A stretch of DNA of 27,119 nucleotides from an uncultured Salinimicrobium sp. (GCA_946887025.1 CAMPJY010000014.1:1-27119); one strand, 5' to 3'; counted from the first letter of the stretch, positions 1 through 8,285 are shown. A program made the numbers and translations. The notes: generated by a model from the letters alone, not told the origin.

Positions 1-20
1 TAAATGATAAGAGAAATTAA

Positions 21-1061
21 ATTTCAAATTTTCTACAACAAATTTTTAAAGACAAAAACTTACAGATCCTTTTGACTGGAGCGGGGTCTTCAGCATTTAT
101 TGGGGAAGCAGCACAAGGTCTGGTCCAGAAAAAAACTGGTTTAAATACAAAGGCAATAGCTACAACAGATATTGTAACTCATCATGAATTATTTTTTCAA
201 CCTGATTTTCCAGTTTTACTGATCTCCTTTGCGCGTTCAGGAAACAGTCCAGAGAGTTTGGAAACAGTTCGATTAGCCGACACCTACTGCGAGAAGGTTC
301 ATCACCTGATCATTTCTTGTAATAAAGATGGCGAACTTGCCCATTACGCAGCAGAAAATCCGGAGAAATCTTATCTTTTGTTACTTCCCGAAGCAGCCAA
401 TGACAAAAGTCTGGCGATGACGGGAAGTTTTACCTCAATGTTGCTGAGCGTGCTATTGATAAGTGATATCGACAATCTTTTAAATCGAAGTTCTGAAATT
501 AAAAAGATAATCCATCAGGGAAATCTACTATTGGAAAGATCAAAAGCTTTTCGTGAAATAGCTTCAAAAGATTTTGAACGGGTAGTTTTTCTCGGTTCAG
601 GCCCAATGCTCGGTATTGCACGGGAATGTCATCTAAAGCTGCAAGAACTAACTGATGGCCAGGTCATTTGTAAACACGATTCTTTTCTGGGATTCCGGCA
701 CGGACCTCGTGCAGTTACGAACGAGAAGACGCTGTTAGTATACCTCTTTTCTCCTGACCCTTTCGTTTATAAATATGAATTAGATTTAGCCATATCTATT
801 GCTAAAGACCCAAGAAAGATAGAATGCTTATGCATTGGGCGTTCTGAAATCAAAGGGTTGGATTCATGTTTAAATGTTGACCTTGAGCTAAAAGAGGATC
901 AAGAATTGAATATTATACCCGCAGTGCTTGCAGGGCAGCTGCTGGGGTACCACAAGTCCTTGGAAAGAGGGTTGAATCCGGATAATCCGTCTGTCTCAGG
1001 GGCCATAAATCGGGTGGTGCAAGGAGTAATCATTTATGGCCATTCATCAAAAACAGCATAG
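21..1061 (+). CDS. agaS: AgaS-type SIS-domain galactosamine-6-phosphate deaminase/isomerase, 5' end missing or disrupted
   Basis: Converts galactosamine-6-phosphate to tagatose-6-phosphate plus ammonia in the cytoplasm. Two SIS domains are visible: LTGAGSSAFIG and SFARSGNSPES in the first, LGSGPMLGIARECHLKLQEL and GFRHGPRAV in the second. The C-terminal block with NRVVQGVII closely resembles E. coli AgaS, a protein of about 384 residues. A TTG at 72 could serve as start, but it cuts into the first strand of the SIS fold. The same frame upstream (21-71) still reads as AgaS-like protein (NFLQQIFKDKNLQIL) until an in-frame TAA at 18-20. About 40 N-terminal residues of the family are therefore outside the window or lost. 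The stop TAG directly abuts the ATG of the next gene. The family assignment is firm; whether the gene is intact is open. Confidence 0.85.
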   Translation: MSNFLQQIFKDKNLQILLTGAGSSAFIGEAAQGLVQKKTGLNTKAIATTDIVTHHELFFQPDFPVLLISFARSGNSPESLETVRLADTYCEKVHHLIISCNKDGELAHYAAENPEKSYLLLLPEAANDKSLAMTGSFTSMLLSVLLISDIDNLLNRSSEIKKIIHQGNLLLERSKAFREIASKDFERVVFLGSGPMLGIARECHLKLQELTDGQVICKHDSFLGFRHGPRAVTNEKTLLVYLFSPDPFVYKYELDLAISIAKDPRKIECLCIGRSEIKGLDSCLNVDLELKEDQELNIIPAVLAGQLLGYHKSLERGLNPDNPSVSGAINRVVQGVIIYGHSSKTA

Positions 1062-1988
1062 ATGATTTTAAGTGTTTGCCCTAACCCATCAATTGATTGC
1101 TACGCCTGGTTGGAAAACCTTCATCTTGGGGAAGTAAACAGAATTTCGAAACTCCAGGAATTTCCAGGGGGAAAAGGAGTACACGTTAGCCTGGCAGTGT
1201 CTGAATTAGGAGGGGCCAGCGGTCTCTTTGGAAGCTGGGCAGGTGGCACTGGGAGTTGGATCAAAAACAAATGCATCGAGAGGAATATTGACATTTCAGG
1301 GATCGAATTAGAAGGAACCAACCGAAAATGTTACACCTTTAGATCATCAAATTCGACTTTCAGCAACACAGAAATTCTTGAACCAGGTCCCTATTTAAAA
1401 GACGAGGATTGGCTAAATTTCAAATCTGTTTATGAGAAGACCCTTGAAACAGCTAGTATTGTTTGTTTTTCAGGCTCCTGGCCCAAGAATGCCCCTGAAG
1501 ATGCATATTATCAATTAATAGAACTTTCAAAAAAACAAAATAAAAAAATTATATTGGACTGTAGTGGCAACCAACTAAAGGAGGCATTAAAATCTTCATT
1601 TTTTGGTCTGCATCTCAATGAACACGAAGCCTACAGTCTCTGTGGCAGTTCAGATTTTGAAGTCCTTTTTGAATACTTAAAAGGAAAAGTAGAACTCATC
1701 GCTTTGACCAAAGGCAAGGAAGGACTTTGGATGGCGTACAAGGGGAAAACGTACATAGCCAATATTGAGATCGACAAGGTAATTAGTACCGTTGGTAGTG
1801 GAGACTGTCTTACTGCCGGTATTGTTTGGGCTTTAGAAAGAAATTTGGAACCCAGAGATATTGCTGCTTACGGTGTGGCCTGTGGTGCTGCAAATTGCCT
1901 TAATGAAGATCTGGGAATCCTGAGGAACCAAGACGTCGAAAAACTATTGCCCAAAGTTGATTGTAAAATTGTAGAAAATGAACATTAA
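1062..1988 (+). CDS. PfkB-family hexose-phosphate kinase, probable tagatose-6-phosphate kinase
   Basis: A 308-residue ribokinase-fold kinase of the 1-phosphofructokinase/LacC branch. It shows an N-terminal PNPSID start, the GGKG substrate loop (residues 36-39), FSGSWP (136-141), an NEHE segment (186-189) and the anion-hole/catalytic motif GSGD (245-248) with Asp248 as the expected base. GSGD instead of GAGD is usual for sugar-phosphate kinases of this branch. Lying between agaS and a tagatose-bisphosphate-type aldolase, it most likely phosphorylates tagatose-6-phosphate to the 1,6-bisphosphate. Fructose-1-phosphate is an alternative substrate that sequence alone cannot exclude. It starts directly after the agaS stop and overlaps the next gene by 11 bp, so translation is probably coupled. 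No signal peptide is seen; it is cytoplasmic. Confidence 0.85.
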   Translation: MILSVCPNPSIDCYAWLENLHLGEVNRISKLQEFPGGKGVHVSLAVSELGGASGLFGSWAGGTGSWIKNKCIERNIDISGIELEGTNRKCYTFRSSNSTFSNTEILEPGPYLKDEDWLNFKSVYEKTLETASIVCFSGSWPKNAPEDAYYQLIELSKKQNKKIILDCSGNQLKEALKSSFFGLHLNEHEAYSLCGSSDFEVLFEYLKGKVELIALTKGKEGLWMAYKGKTYIANIEIDKVISTVGSGDCLTAGIVWALERNLEPRDIAAYGVACGAANCLNEDLGILRNQDVEKLLPKVDCKIVENEH

Positions 1989-2922
1989 AAAATTACTGGT
2001 AGTCGGAGAATTAAATGTTGATCTGATTTTAAATAGTATCAATGGATTTCCCAAAATAGGGACCGAGATTGTCGCAGATAAGATGGATTTTACCTTAGGA
2101 AGCTCATCGGCTATAATGGCATCAAATATTTCCACAATGGGTGTAGACACTTCTTTTTGTGGGGCGATAGGTGAAGATCAATTTGGAACTTTCATCCTTG
2201 AACAGCTTCAAAAAAAGAAAGTCAAAACCAGCTTTATAAAAAGGACCGCTGATTATAAATCGGGTGTAACGGTAGTGATGAATTATGATCAGGACCGGGC
2301 GAATGTCACCTATTGCGGCGCTATGAATGACCTGAGGATTAACGATATCCCTTGGGAACAGATCGACAATTTTGATCATTTACATCTCTCAAGCTATTTT
2401 TTGCAGGAAGGAATAAAAGACGATATCACAAGGATTTTTCAGAAGGCAAAGGAGGCTAACCTAACTACCTCCTTGGATTTGCAATACGACCCAAAGGAAA
2501 CCTGGGAATTCGATTATCAAAATTGCCTTCCCTTTGTAGATGTATTTTTGCCTAATGAAGCAGAGATTTATGCCTTGACAGGAAAAAATGACCTTGAAGT
2601 TGCCATTGCAGAAATAAAGCCTTTTGCCAATATTATTGCTTTAAAATTAGGGAAAAATGGCAGTCGATTGATTGATGAGGACAGGGATATCTCAGCCCCT
2701 CCATTCCTAAACGAGAATTATAAAGATGCAATTGGCGCAGGAGATTCCTTTAATGCAGGTTTTATTCATAAGTATCTGCAGGGAGCAAGCCTTTATGAAT
2801 GTCTCAAAAACGGCAATATTATGGGGTCTCTGAATACTACGTGTGCAGGTGGCACTGCTGCGTTTGTGTCAAAGGAAGACATCCAAAAAAAGACTGGGGA
2901 AATTCTAAAACAACAAATATAA
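1978..2922 (+). CDS. PfkB-family sugar kinase (ribokinase type), candidate amino-sugar kinase
   Basis: A 314-residue ribokinase-like protein. VVGELNVDLIL starts the first strand, a GSSSA motif (41-45) replaces the usual GGxxxN loop, GAIGEDQFG (62-70) follows, and the C-terminal signature DAIGAGDSFNAGF carries GAGD at 253-256 with Asp256 as catalytic base. It is clearly different from the kinase before it: this one resembles free-sugar kinases, the other sugar-phosphate kinases. Bacteroidota usually lack a PTS route for GalNAc, so the pathway needs a cytoplasmic kinase that makes GalNAc-6-P or GalN-6-P, and this gene is the best candidate in the window. That substrate is an inference. The ATG at 1978 lies inside the end of the previous gene, and only 4 bp separate it from the aldolase. 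Confidence 0.82.
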   Translation: MNIKKLLVVGELNVDLILNSINGFPKIGTEIVADKMDFTLGSSSAIMASNISTMGVDTSFCGAIGEDQFGTFILEQLQKKKVKTSFIKRTADYKSGVTVVMNYDQDRANVTYCGAMNDLRINDIPWEQIDNFDHLHLSSYFLQEGIKDDITRIFQKAKEANLTTSLDLQYDPKETWEFDYQNCLPFVDVFLPNEAEIYALTGKNDLEVAIAEIKPFANIIALKLGKNGSRLIDEDRDISAPPFLNENYKDAIGAGDSFNAGFIHKYLQGASLYECLKNGNIMGSLNTTCAGGTAAFVSKEDIQKKTGEILKQQI

Positions 2923-2926
2923 GTAT

Positions 2927-3754
2927 ATGAAACTTAAGGAGAAATTAAAGCAGTTCACATCTGAAGGGAGGGGAATCTTAGCTACAAATTTTTATAATTT
3001 AGAGACTTTACACGGAGTGCTACGAGCTGCTGCAGACCTGAATGAGCCATTGATTTTACAATTGACCCAGAGCTCGATAGATTATATGGGGTTGGACACT
3101 GCTGTTGCATTAGGCCGAACAGGTTTAAAAGATTTCGGAGTTGAAGGATGGATACACCTCGACCACGGAGGATCAGTAGATCTTGCCCAAAGATGTCTTG
3201 ATGCTGGTTTTGATTCCGTAATGATTGACGGGAGTGAACTTCCATTTGAAGAAAATGTCAAGATCACCAGAGACGTGGTCGAAAGGGCGAAATCTTATGG
3301 CGCCCACGTGGAAGCGGAATTGGGTTACGTCGCTAAATTAGGACAATCTCATACAGGCCAGGGCTTCACCCAACCAGCGGAAGCAAAAATATTCGTCGAA
3401 GAAACGGGCATTGACGCCCTTGCCGTGGCCGTTGGTACTGCACACGGATTCTACAAGAAGGACCCGGAATTACAACTTGACTTGCTTTCAGAAATAAAAG
3501 AGATTACAGCTGCTACCTTGGTACTTCACGGTGGTTCAGGAGTTCCGGAGGCCCAGCTTAAAGCTGCAATATCAAGAGGGATCTGCAAGGTAAATTTGGC
3601 GACAGAAATAAAAAACATCTTTATGAAGACCCTACAGGAGCAACTCCAGCAAAATGAGGAAATAGACCTAAGAAAGGTTTTTCCTAAAGCCACTGCTCAG
3701 ATTACCCAATTAGTAAAAGGAAAACTGGAAATAGTAAAAAACGATAAATTATGA
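2927..3754 (+). CDS. Class II ketose-bisphosphate aldolase, KbaY/GatY-like (tagatose-1,6-bisphosphate)
   Basis: A 275-residue zinc-dependent aldolase that should split tagatose-1,6-bisphosphate into glycerone phosphate and glyceraldehyde-3-phosphate. Visible active-site parts are LDHG (78-81, proton-donor Asp79 and zinc ligand His80), VEAELG (128-133, Glu131 region), GTAHG (170-174, zinc ligand His173), LHGGSG (200-205, zinc ligand His201) and KVNLATEI (221-228, phosphate-binding Asn). Length and motifs fit the KbaY/GatY/FbaA family. The choice of tagatose over fructose bisphosphate rests on the neighbouring agaS. No KbaZ/GatZ-type helper subunit is present here. Its stop overlaps the next start as ATGA at 3751-3754. 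Confidence 0.88.
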   Translation: MKLKEKLKQFTSEGRGILATNFYNLETLHGVLRAAADLNEPLILQLTQSSIDYMGLDTAVALGRTGLKDFGVEGWIHLDHGGSVDLAQRCLDAGFDSVMIDGSELPFEENVKITRDVVERAKSYGAHVEAELGYVAKLGQSHTGQGFTQPAEAKIFVEETGIDALAVAVGTAHGFYKKDPELQLDLLSEIKEITAATLVLHGGSGVPEAQLKAAISRGICKVNLATEIKNIFMKTLQEQLQQNEEIDLRKVFPKATAQITQLVKGKLEIVKNDKL

Positions 3755-4731
3755 TTTCACAATTTATAGACGCCCATGTTCACCTGAATACAATATCTCC
3801 TGAAAAAATGGAAATGGCTTTGAAGTACAATGCCTCATTCTTGTCGATAAATACTAACATTCCCGCTTTTATTTCCATAGAAGATCAAGGAAAGGTAATT
3901 CTTGAACTTCAAAAGAAATATCCAGGCAGAGTACAGTATGTCACCAGCTTCGATTTTCGCGACTGGGGAAAACCCAATTTCGCTCAAGGAGCTATTGATC
4001 AGATTAAAAAAGGCCTGGATAACGACGCAGTAGGGGTTAAGATATGGAAAGATGTAGGATTTGAACTTCACGATGAGGAGGGAAAATTTGTTATGATCGA
4101 TGATCCAATTTTTGACCCAATTTTCAAATTTCTGGTAAAAAATGATATATTGCTCATCGGTCACCAGGGAGAACCTAGAAATTGCTGGTTACCTCTTGAC
4201 GAAATGACAGTAGATTCAGACCGAAATTACTTTAAAGCACATCCTGAATACCATATGTTTCTGCACAGGGAATATCCCACTTATGAAGAGCAAATGCAGG
4301 CCAGGGATAATATGCTAGATAAATTCCCGGAGTTGCAATATGTTGGGCTCCATTTGTTCAGTATGGAATATGACATAGCTGAAGTGGCAAAGCGCCTAGA
4401 TAAATATAAAAATACGAAAGTCGATTTGGCTGAAAGGATAGTACACCTTCACCTTCAGGCAAAGGATAATTGGACAGCCGTGCGCGATTTCTGCATAAAA
4501 TATCAAGATAGAATAATATATGGTACGGATGTCATTGATGATGGAAGTGCTCCTGCTGATGAAATAGCAAACCGAATGGAACATCTTTGGAATTTCCATT
4601 ATGATTTTTTTGCTACCGATAAAACCTTAGAGGCTCCAGAATTCCGGGGAGAGTTTAAAGGTCTTAATTTACCCAAAGAGGTTGTTGAGAAGATATTTTA
4701 TTTAAACGCTAAAGACACATATCAATTTTAA
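3751..4731 (+). CDS. Metal-dependent hydrolase of the amidohydrolase_2 (TIM-barrel) family, unknown substrate
   Basis: A 326-residue cytoplasmic protein with the metal-site pattern of the amidohydrolase superfamily: DAHVH at the N-terminus (His9, His11), a candidate Lys97 in GVKIW, His138 in GHQGEP, His201 in GLHLF and the final Asp260 in YGTD. This layout resembles the ACMSD/LigI branch (amidohydrolase_2), not the NagA/AgaA branch that normally deacetylates GlcNAc-6-P or GalNAc-6-P. It is translationally coupled to the aldolase through an ATGA overlap, so it should act in the same pathway. No NagA-like gene is seen in the window. It could be a replacement deacetylase or act on another intermediate such as a lactone; the sequence does not decide. 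Confidence 0.78.
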   Translation: MISQFIDAHVHLNTISPEKMEMALKYNASFLSINTNIPAFISIEDQGKVILELQKKYPGRVQYVTSFDFRDWGKPNFAQGAIDQIKKGLDNDAVGVKIWKDVGFELHDEEGKFVMIDDPIFDPIFKFLVKNDILLIGHQGEPRNCWLPLDEMTVDSDRNYFKAHPEYHMFLHREYPTYEEQMQARDNMLDKFPELQYVGLHLFSMEYDIAEVAKRLDKYKNTKVDLAERIVHLHLQAKDNWTAVRDFCIKYQDRIIYGTDVIDDGSAPADEIANRMEHLWNFHYDFFATDKTLEAPEFRGEFKGLNLPKEVVEKIFYLNAKDTYQF

Positions 4732-4757
4732 ATTTACCCATCTAATAACTAACTACG

Positions 4758-6176
4758 ATGAAAAATAACAGAAGAGATTTTTTAAGGCTTACTGGACTCA
4801 GTAGTCTCGGTTTAGTCAGTGGCAGCTTATTGAGTTTTAAAGGTGCCAATGCAAATGAGGTTTTAGCCCACGCTTATCAGCAAAGAAATCAGCGTTTTAA
4901 TATGTCTGGTTATGCTGCCCCAAAACTTGACACGGTAAGAATTGGTTTCATTGGCTTAGGCCAGCGTGGCCCCGGTGCTGTTCGTAGAATGAGTCAAATT
5001 GAAGGTGTGGTAATTAAAGGAATCTGTGACCTGAGACCTAAAGAAGTGGAAAAGGTGAGCAAAATGCTTGAAAACACCTCTCATAACCCTAAGACCTATT
5101 CAGGAAGTGAAGATTCCTGGAAGGATATGGTGGACAGGGAAGATTTGGATCTAATTTACATTGCGACCCCTTGGGAATTGCATACTCCTATGGCCGTTTA
5201 TGCTATGAAGGCAGGCAAACACGCAGCAGTTGAAGTTCCAGCAGCGAAAACGATTGATGAATGTTGGGAATTGGTTGAAACTTCCGAAAGTACCAAAAAG
5301 CATTGCATGATGCTTGAAAATTGTTGTTATGATTTCTTTGAACTTCTTACGCTTAATATGGCAAGACAGGGATATTTTGGAGAAATTATTCACGGAGAAG
5401 GAGCTTATATCCACGACCTGAGGCACTTAAACTTCGACAAAGAAGGATACCAGGATATGTGGCGCCTTAAAGAAAATATTGGGCGTGACGGAAGTCTATA
5501 TCCCACTCACGGTGTTGGCCCCATTTGCCAGATTATGAACATTAACAGAGGGGACCAAATGGACTATCTCACCTCCCTCTCAAGTAACGATTTTCATATG
5601 GCTGATATTGCCCGTGAACTTGCTGCCAACGATGATTTTTACGATCCCTTTGTCGGTCGCGACTACCGTGGAAATATGAATACCACAACCATTAAAACGA
5701 AAAAAGGCAGAAGTATTATGATACAGCATGATGTAACTTCACCTCGGCCGTATTCACGAATTCATCTGGTCAGTGGCACAAAAGCATTCGCAAGAAAATA
5801 TCCTTTACCCGCTAAAATTTCCCAGGGGCATGAGTGGTTGACTGATGCACAAATGGAAGCTGTTGAAGAACAGTATACCCCAGAAATTGTTAAGAAAGTT
5901 GGTGAAATGGCTAAAAAAGTAGGAGGCCACGGGGGTATGGATTTTATTATGGACTGGCGATTAATTGATTGTTTAAGAAATGGGCTTCCTTTAGACCAGG
6001 ACGTTTATGACGCCGCTCTATGGAGTGCAATAACACCCTTATCTGAAAAATCAGTGAAAAATCGAGCACAATCAGTTGATATTCCAGATTTTACCAATGG
6101 TGCATGGCAAAAAAATTCCCCTGTAAATCTAAGTCTTGGTGGAGGCGGTACTACTAAGGTTCTTTTGAACGAATAA
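4758..6176 (+). CDS. GH109-family Gfo/Idh/MocA-type glycosidase with Tat signal (probable alpha-N-acetylgalactosaminidase)
   Basis: A 472-residue protein. Residues 4-12 form a twin-arginine motif (NRRDFLRLT) before a hydrophobic stretch, so it is probably exported folded. The NAD-binding Rossmann fold shows GFIGLGQRGPG (63-73), followed by ATPWELH (136-142) and EVPAAKTIDECW (159-170). GH109 hallmarks are HDLR (219-222), YPTHGVGP (248-255, with the family's important Tyr and His), GHGGMD (390-395) and TPLSEKSV near the end. The family hydrolyses alpha-GalNAc glycosides by an NAD-dependent oxidation-elimination mechanism. The assignment comes from recalled resemblance to the Elizabethkingia enzyme. 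The tail ends in a Gly-rich segment and VLLNE, which recurs in a gene scrap at 8214-8285. It lies 26 bp after the amidohydrolase, probably in the same operon, and supplies the pathway with GalNAc. Confidence 0.85.
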   Translation: MKNNRRDFLRLTGLSSLGLVSGSLLSFKGANANEVLAHAYQQRNQRFNMSGYAAPKLDTVRIGFIGLGQRGPGAVRRMSQIEGVVIKGICDLRPKEVEKVSKMLENTSHNPKTYSGSEDSWKDMVDREDLDLIYIATPWELHTPMAVYAMKAGKHAAVEVPAAKTIDECWELVETSESTKKHCMMLENCCYDFFELLTLNMARQGYFGEIIHGEGAYIHDLRHLNFDKEGYQDMWRLKENIGRDGSLYPTHGVGPICQIMNINRGDQMDYLTSLSSNDFHMADIARELAANDDFYDPFVGRDYRGNMNTTTIKTKKGRSIMIQHDVTSPRPYSRIHLVSGTKAFARKYPLPAKISQGHEWLTDAQMEAVEEQYTPEIVKKVGEMAKKVGGHGGMDFIMDWRLIDCLRNGLPLDQDVYDAALWSAITPLSEKSVKNRAQSVDIPDFTNGAWQKNSPVNLSLGGGGTTKVLLNE

Positions 6177-6233
6177 TGTTACAGTTGTAGGTGTTTTAAT
6201 TAATTTGTTTGGAAACTAAAGAACCATTTAAAA

Positions 6234-6995
6234 ATGAAAAAAGCCGCAGAACGTAGGTCCAGGATATTACAAATCCTGGATGAAGTTGGCCAGGTTAATG
6301 TCAACAGTCTTAGTGGCGAAATGAAGGTTAGTGAAGTCACCATTCGTAATGATCTTGACAAATTAGAGAAGAGCAAATTGCTTATCAGAGCCCATGGCGG
6401 AGCTTTTAAGACTAATAACCTACCTCTTAACGTTACGGAAAAAAAGCAGATAAATTTAAATTCCAAACGTTTAATTGGAAAAAGGGCAGTGTCTTTAATT
6501 GAAGAAGATGATTCAATTATTCTGGATTCGGGAACCACTACCTTCGAAATTTCCAGCCAATTGGGAAGCTTTAAAAAACTTACTGTAATAAGTAACGCCC
6601 TGGACATCATAAACAATCTCGCCCAATACGAAAATGTCCAGGTATTAGTCCCCGGGGGATTTTTGAAGGAATTTTCCATGTCGTTAGTTGGCCCAATGGC
6701 AGAACGAAATTTTAAGCAGTTGTACTGTAAAAAACTTTTTTTAGGAATAGATGGAGTAAGGCCGAATGCTGGGGTTTTTACACATCACATTGAGGAAGCA
6801 TATCTCAATCAGATTATGATTGATGTTGCTGAAGAAGTTATCGTAGTGGCAGATTCCTCTAAATTTTTAAAAAGCGGTTTGGCTTTTATTGAAGGCTTTC
6901 ACAAGATCGACAAGTTCATTACGGATGCGAACATTCCAACAGAAAGTTTAAATATGCTTGAAAAAAACAATGTTGAAGTAATAATAGCTGATTAA
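6234..6995 (+). CDS. DeoR-family transcriptional regulator, copy 1 (AgaR-like)
   Basis: A 253-residue repressor with an N-terminal DeoR winged helix-turn-helix (about 6-60; VSEVTIRNDLDKLE is the recognition region, RAHGGAF the hinge motif). It is followed by a DeoRC sugar-phosphate sensor with LDSGTTTFE, VISNALDIINN, VPGGFLKEFSMS, GIDGV and VADSSKF. Sensors of this type bind phosphorylated sugars, so an intermediate such as GalN-6-P or tagatose-6-P is the probable inducer. It sits 57 bp after the GH109 gene and likely controls the operon. A second copy at 8373-9134 differs at about 48 of 253 residues by hand count (about 81% identity). This copy has the lower GC of the upstream block. Confidence 0.9.
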   Translation: MKKAAERRSRILQILDEVGQVNVNSLSGEMKVSEVTIRNDLDKLEKSKLLIRAHGGAFKTNNLPLNVTEKKQINLNSKRLIGKRAVSLIEEDDSIILDSGTTTFEISSQLGSFKKLTVISNALDIINNLAQYENVQVLVPGGFLKEFSMSLVGPMAERNFKQLYCKKLFLGIDGVRPNAGVFTHHIEEAYLNQIMIDVAEEVIVVADSSKFLKSGLAFIEGFHKIDKFITDANIPTESLNMLEKNNVEVIIAD

Positions 6996-7129
6996 TGGAG
7001 AATCTCAAATTTCACACCTTGAAGCAATGAAAACTAACTAACAATCCCTCCCCGCGGTTTTAACTTAAATATTTTAAAAACTGGAAAATGCTATTTCTTG
7101 TCTTTTCTACTAAAACCTTATTTTTCATT

Positions 7130-7149
7130 TTGTTCCACGGATAGAACAA
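7130..7149. promoter_or_regulatory. Inverted repeat upstream of the permease, candidate operator
   Basis: TTGTTC at 7130-7135 and GAACAA at 7144-7149 form a perfect 6-bp dyad around an 8-bp spacer, 27 bp before the permease ATG. It could be the site of one of the two DeoR repressors. No second copy was seen before the GH109 gene or the second deoR, so the link to DeoR is only positional. Confidence 0.3.
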
Positions 7150-7176
7150 TTTGATCCAAAATAAAAGAAGATAAAT

Positions 7177-8043
7177 ATGGAAAAATCTCACTCGTGGCTT
7201 TTATATGCTATAATAACAACTGTTTTCTGGGGTGTATGGGGCGCTTTAATAGAAATTCCTGAAAAAGCAGGTTTTCCCGCCACCCTGGGTTATGTAGTTT
7301 GGGCACTAACAATGATTCCCTGTGCTGCAATTGCTTTGTATTTTGTAAAATGGAAAATAGATACAGATAAACGTTCCATTTTTTTGGGATCGGCAGTGGG
7401 AATTCTCGGAGCAGGAGGTCAGCTCTTGTTATTTCAAGCCCTTCGAGATGGGCCGGCGTATATAATTTTCCCCCTGATTTCACTATCTCCTGCACTTACC
7501 ATCCTTCTCTCTGTGTTTCTGTTGAAGGAAAAAACGAATTTCCTAAAATGGATTGGAATTGCAACAGCCTTAGTGGCTATTTTCTTTCTTTCTTACCAGG
7601 AACCTGGAGCATCAGACGCACGGGGGTATCTCTGGCTTGCTTTTTCAATTATGGTTTTCATAGCTTGGGGCTTGCAGGCTTACGTCATGAAATTTTCAAA
7701 TGAGACTATGAAAGCAGAAAGCATTTTCTTCTATATGGCCCTTATGGGATTATTTTTAGCGCCTTTTGCCTTGTGGATGACTGATTTTAATCAGCCAATT
7801 AATTGGGGATTTAAAGGACCCTATCTAGCAGGCTTGATACACGTGCTCAATGCAATTGGGGCCCTAACGCTTGTTTACGCCTTCCGGTATGGAAAGGCCA
7901 TAATTGTGGCTCCGCTAACAGGACTGGCTCCAGTAATAACCATTATTTTATCCCTTATTATGTACAGTGTAGTCCCCGGGCCAATTTTAATTATAGGATT
8001 GGTTTTAGCTATTGTGGCCATTTTTATTTTATCATTTGATTAA
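7177..8043 (+). CDS. EamA/DMT-type permease, ten predicted membrane helices, candidate sugar transporter
   Basis: A 288-residue integral inner-membrane protein built from two five-helix halves, as in the drug/metabolite transporter superfamily. The first half starts at WLLYAIITTVFWGVWGALIE and contains PLISLSPALTILLSVFLLKE (around 97-116), a typical EamA helix pair. The second half repeats it as APLTGLAPVITIILSLIMY (around 246-264). Some members move sugars or amino acids. Its place between two sugar-sensing repressors and behind the GalNAc genes makes GalNAc or galactosamine uptake plausible but unproven. Its own leader (6996-7176) holds a dyad at 7130-7149, so it may have a separate promoter. 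Strongly AT-rich, like the genes before it. Confidence 0.82.
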   Translation: MEKSHSWLLYAIITTVFWGVWGALIEIPEKAGFPATLGYVVWALTMIPCAAIALYFVKWKIDTDKRSIFLGSAVGILGAGGQLLLFQALRDGPAYIIFPLISLSPALTILLSVFLLKEKTNFLKWIGIATALVAIFFLSYQEPGASDARGYLWLAFSIMVFIAWGLQAYVMKFSNETMKAESIFFYMALMGLFLAPFALWMTDFNQPINWGFKGPYLAGLIHVLNAIGALTLVYAFRYGKAIIVAPLTGLAPVITIILSLIMYSVVPGPILIIGLVLAIVAIFILSFD

Positions 8044-8285
8044 CAACATCTATTGGTATAAATGATATTCCACTGAAATTGCGTCCTGAACCCTGTCTGA
8101 AAAAGAATTATGAAATTTCTGCTGAAGCCATTTCTATTCCAAAAGTGGTCTGGATGGATTTATAATTTATACTGGTGCCGTTGGTTTATATGTAGGAGAA
8201 ATAAATCTGTACGTACGGTGACTATGAACCGGTTGATCTCACCCTTGCAGGTGACGGAACTCCCAACGTACTTTTAAACGGATAG
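8044..8285 (+). pseudogene. Decayed gene remnant, including the C-terminal tail of a GH109-like protein
   Basis: No intact gene is present. Frame 8214-8285 reads a tail ending PVDLTLAGDGTPNVLLNG and a TAG stop. It lines up without gaps with the end of the intact GH109 protein (PVNLSLGGGGTTKVLLNE): about 11 of 23 residues match and both stop at nearly the same point. Upstream, a short open stretch in another frame (about 8050-8164) ends in a TAA and includes PLKLRPEPCLKKNYEISAEA; I do not recognise it. The scrap sits directly before the second deoR, just as the intact GH109 gene sits before the first. The reading as a lost second GH109 gene is good for the last 72 bp and weak for the rest. Confidence 0.6.
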
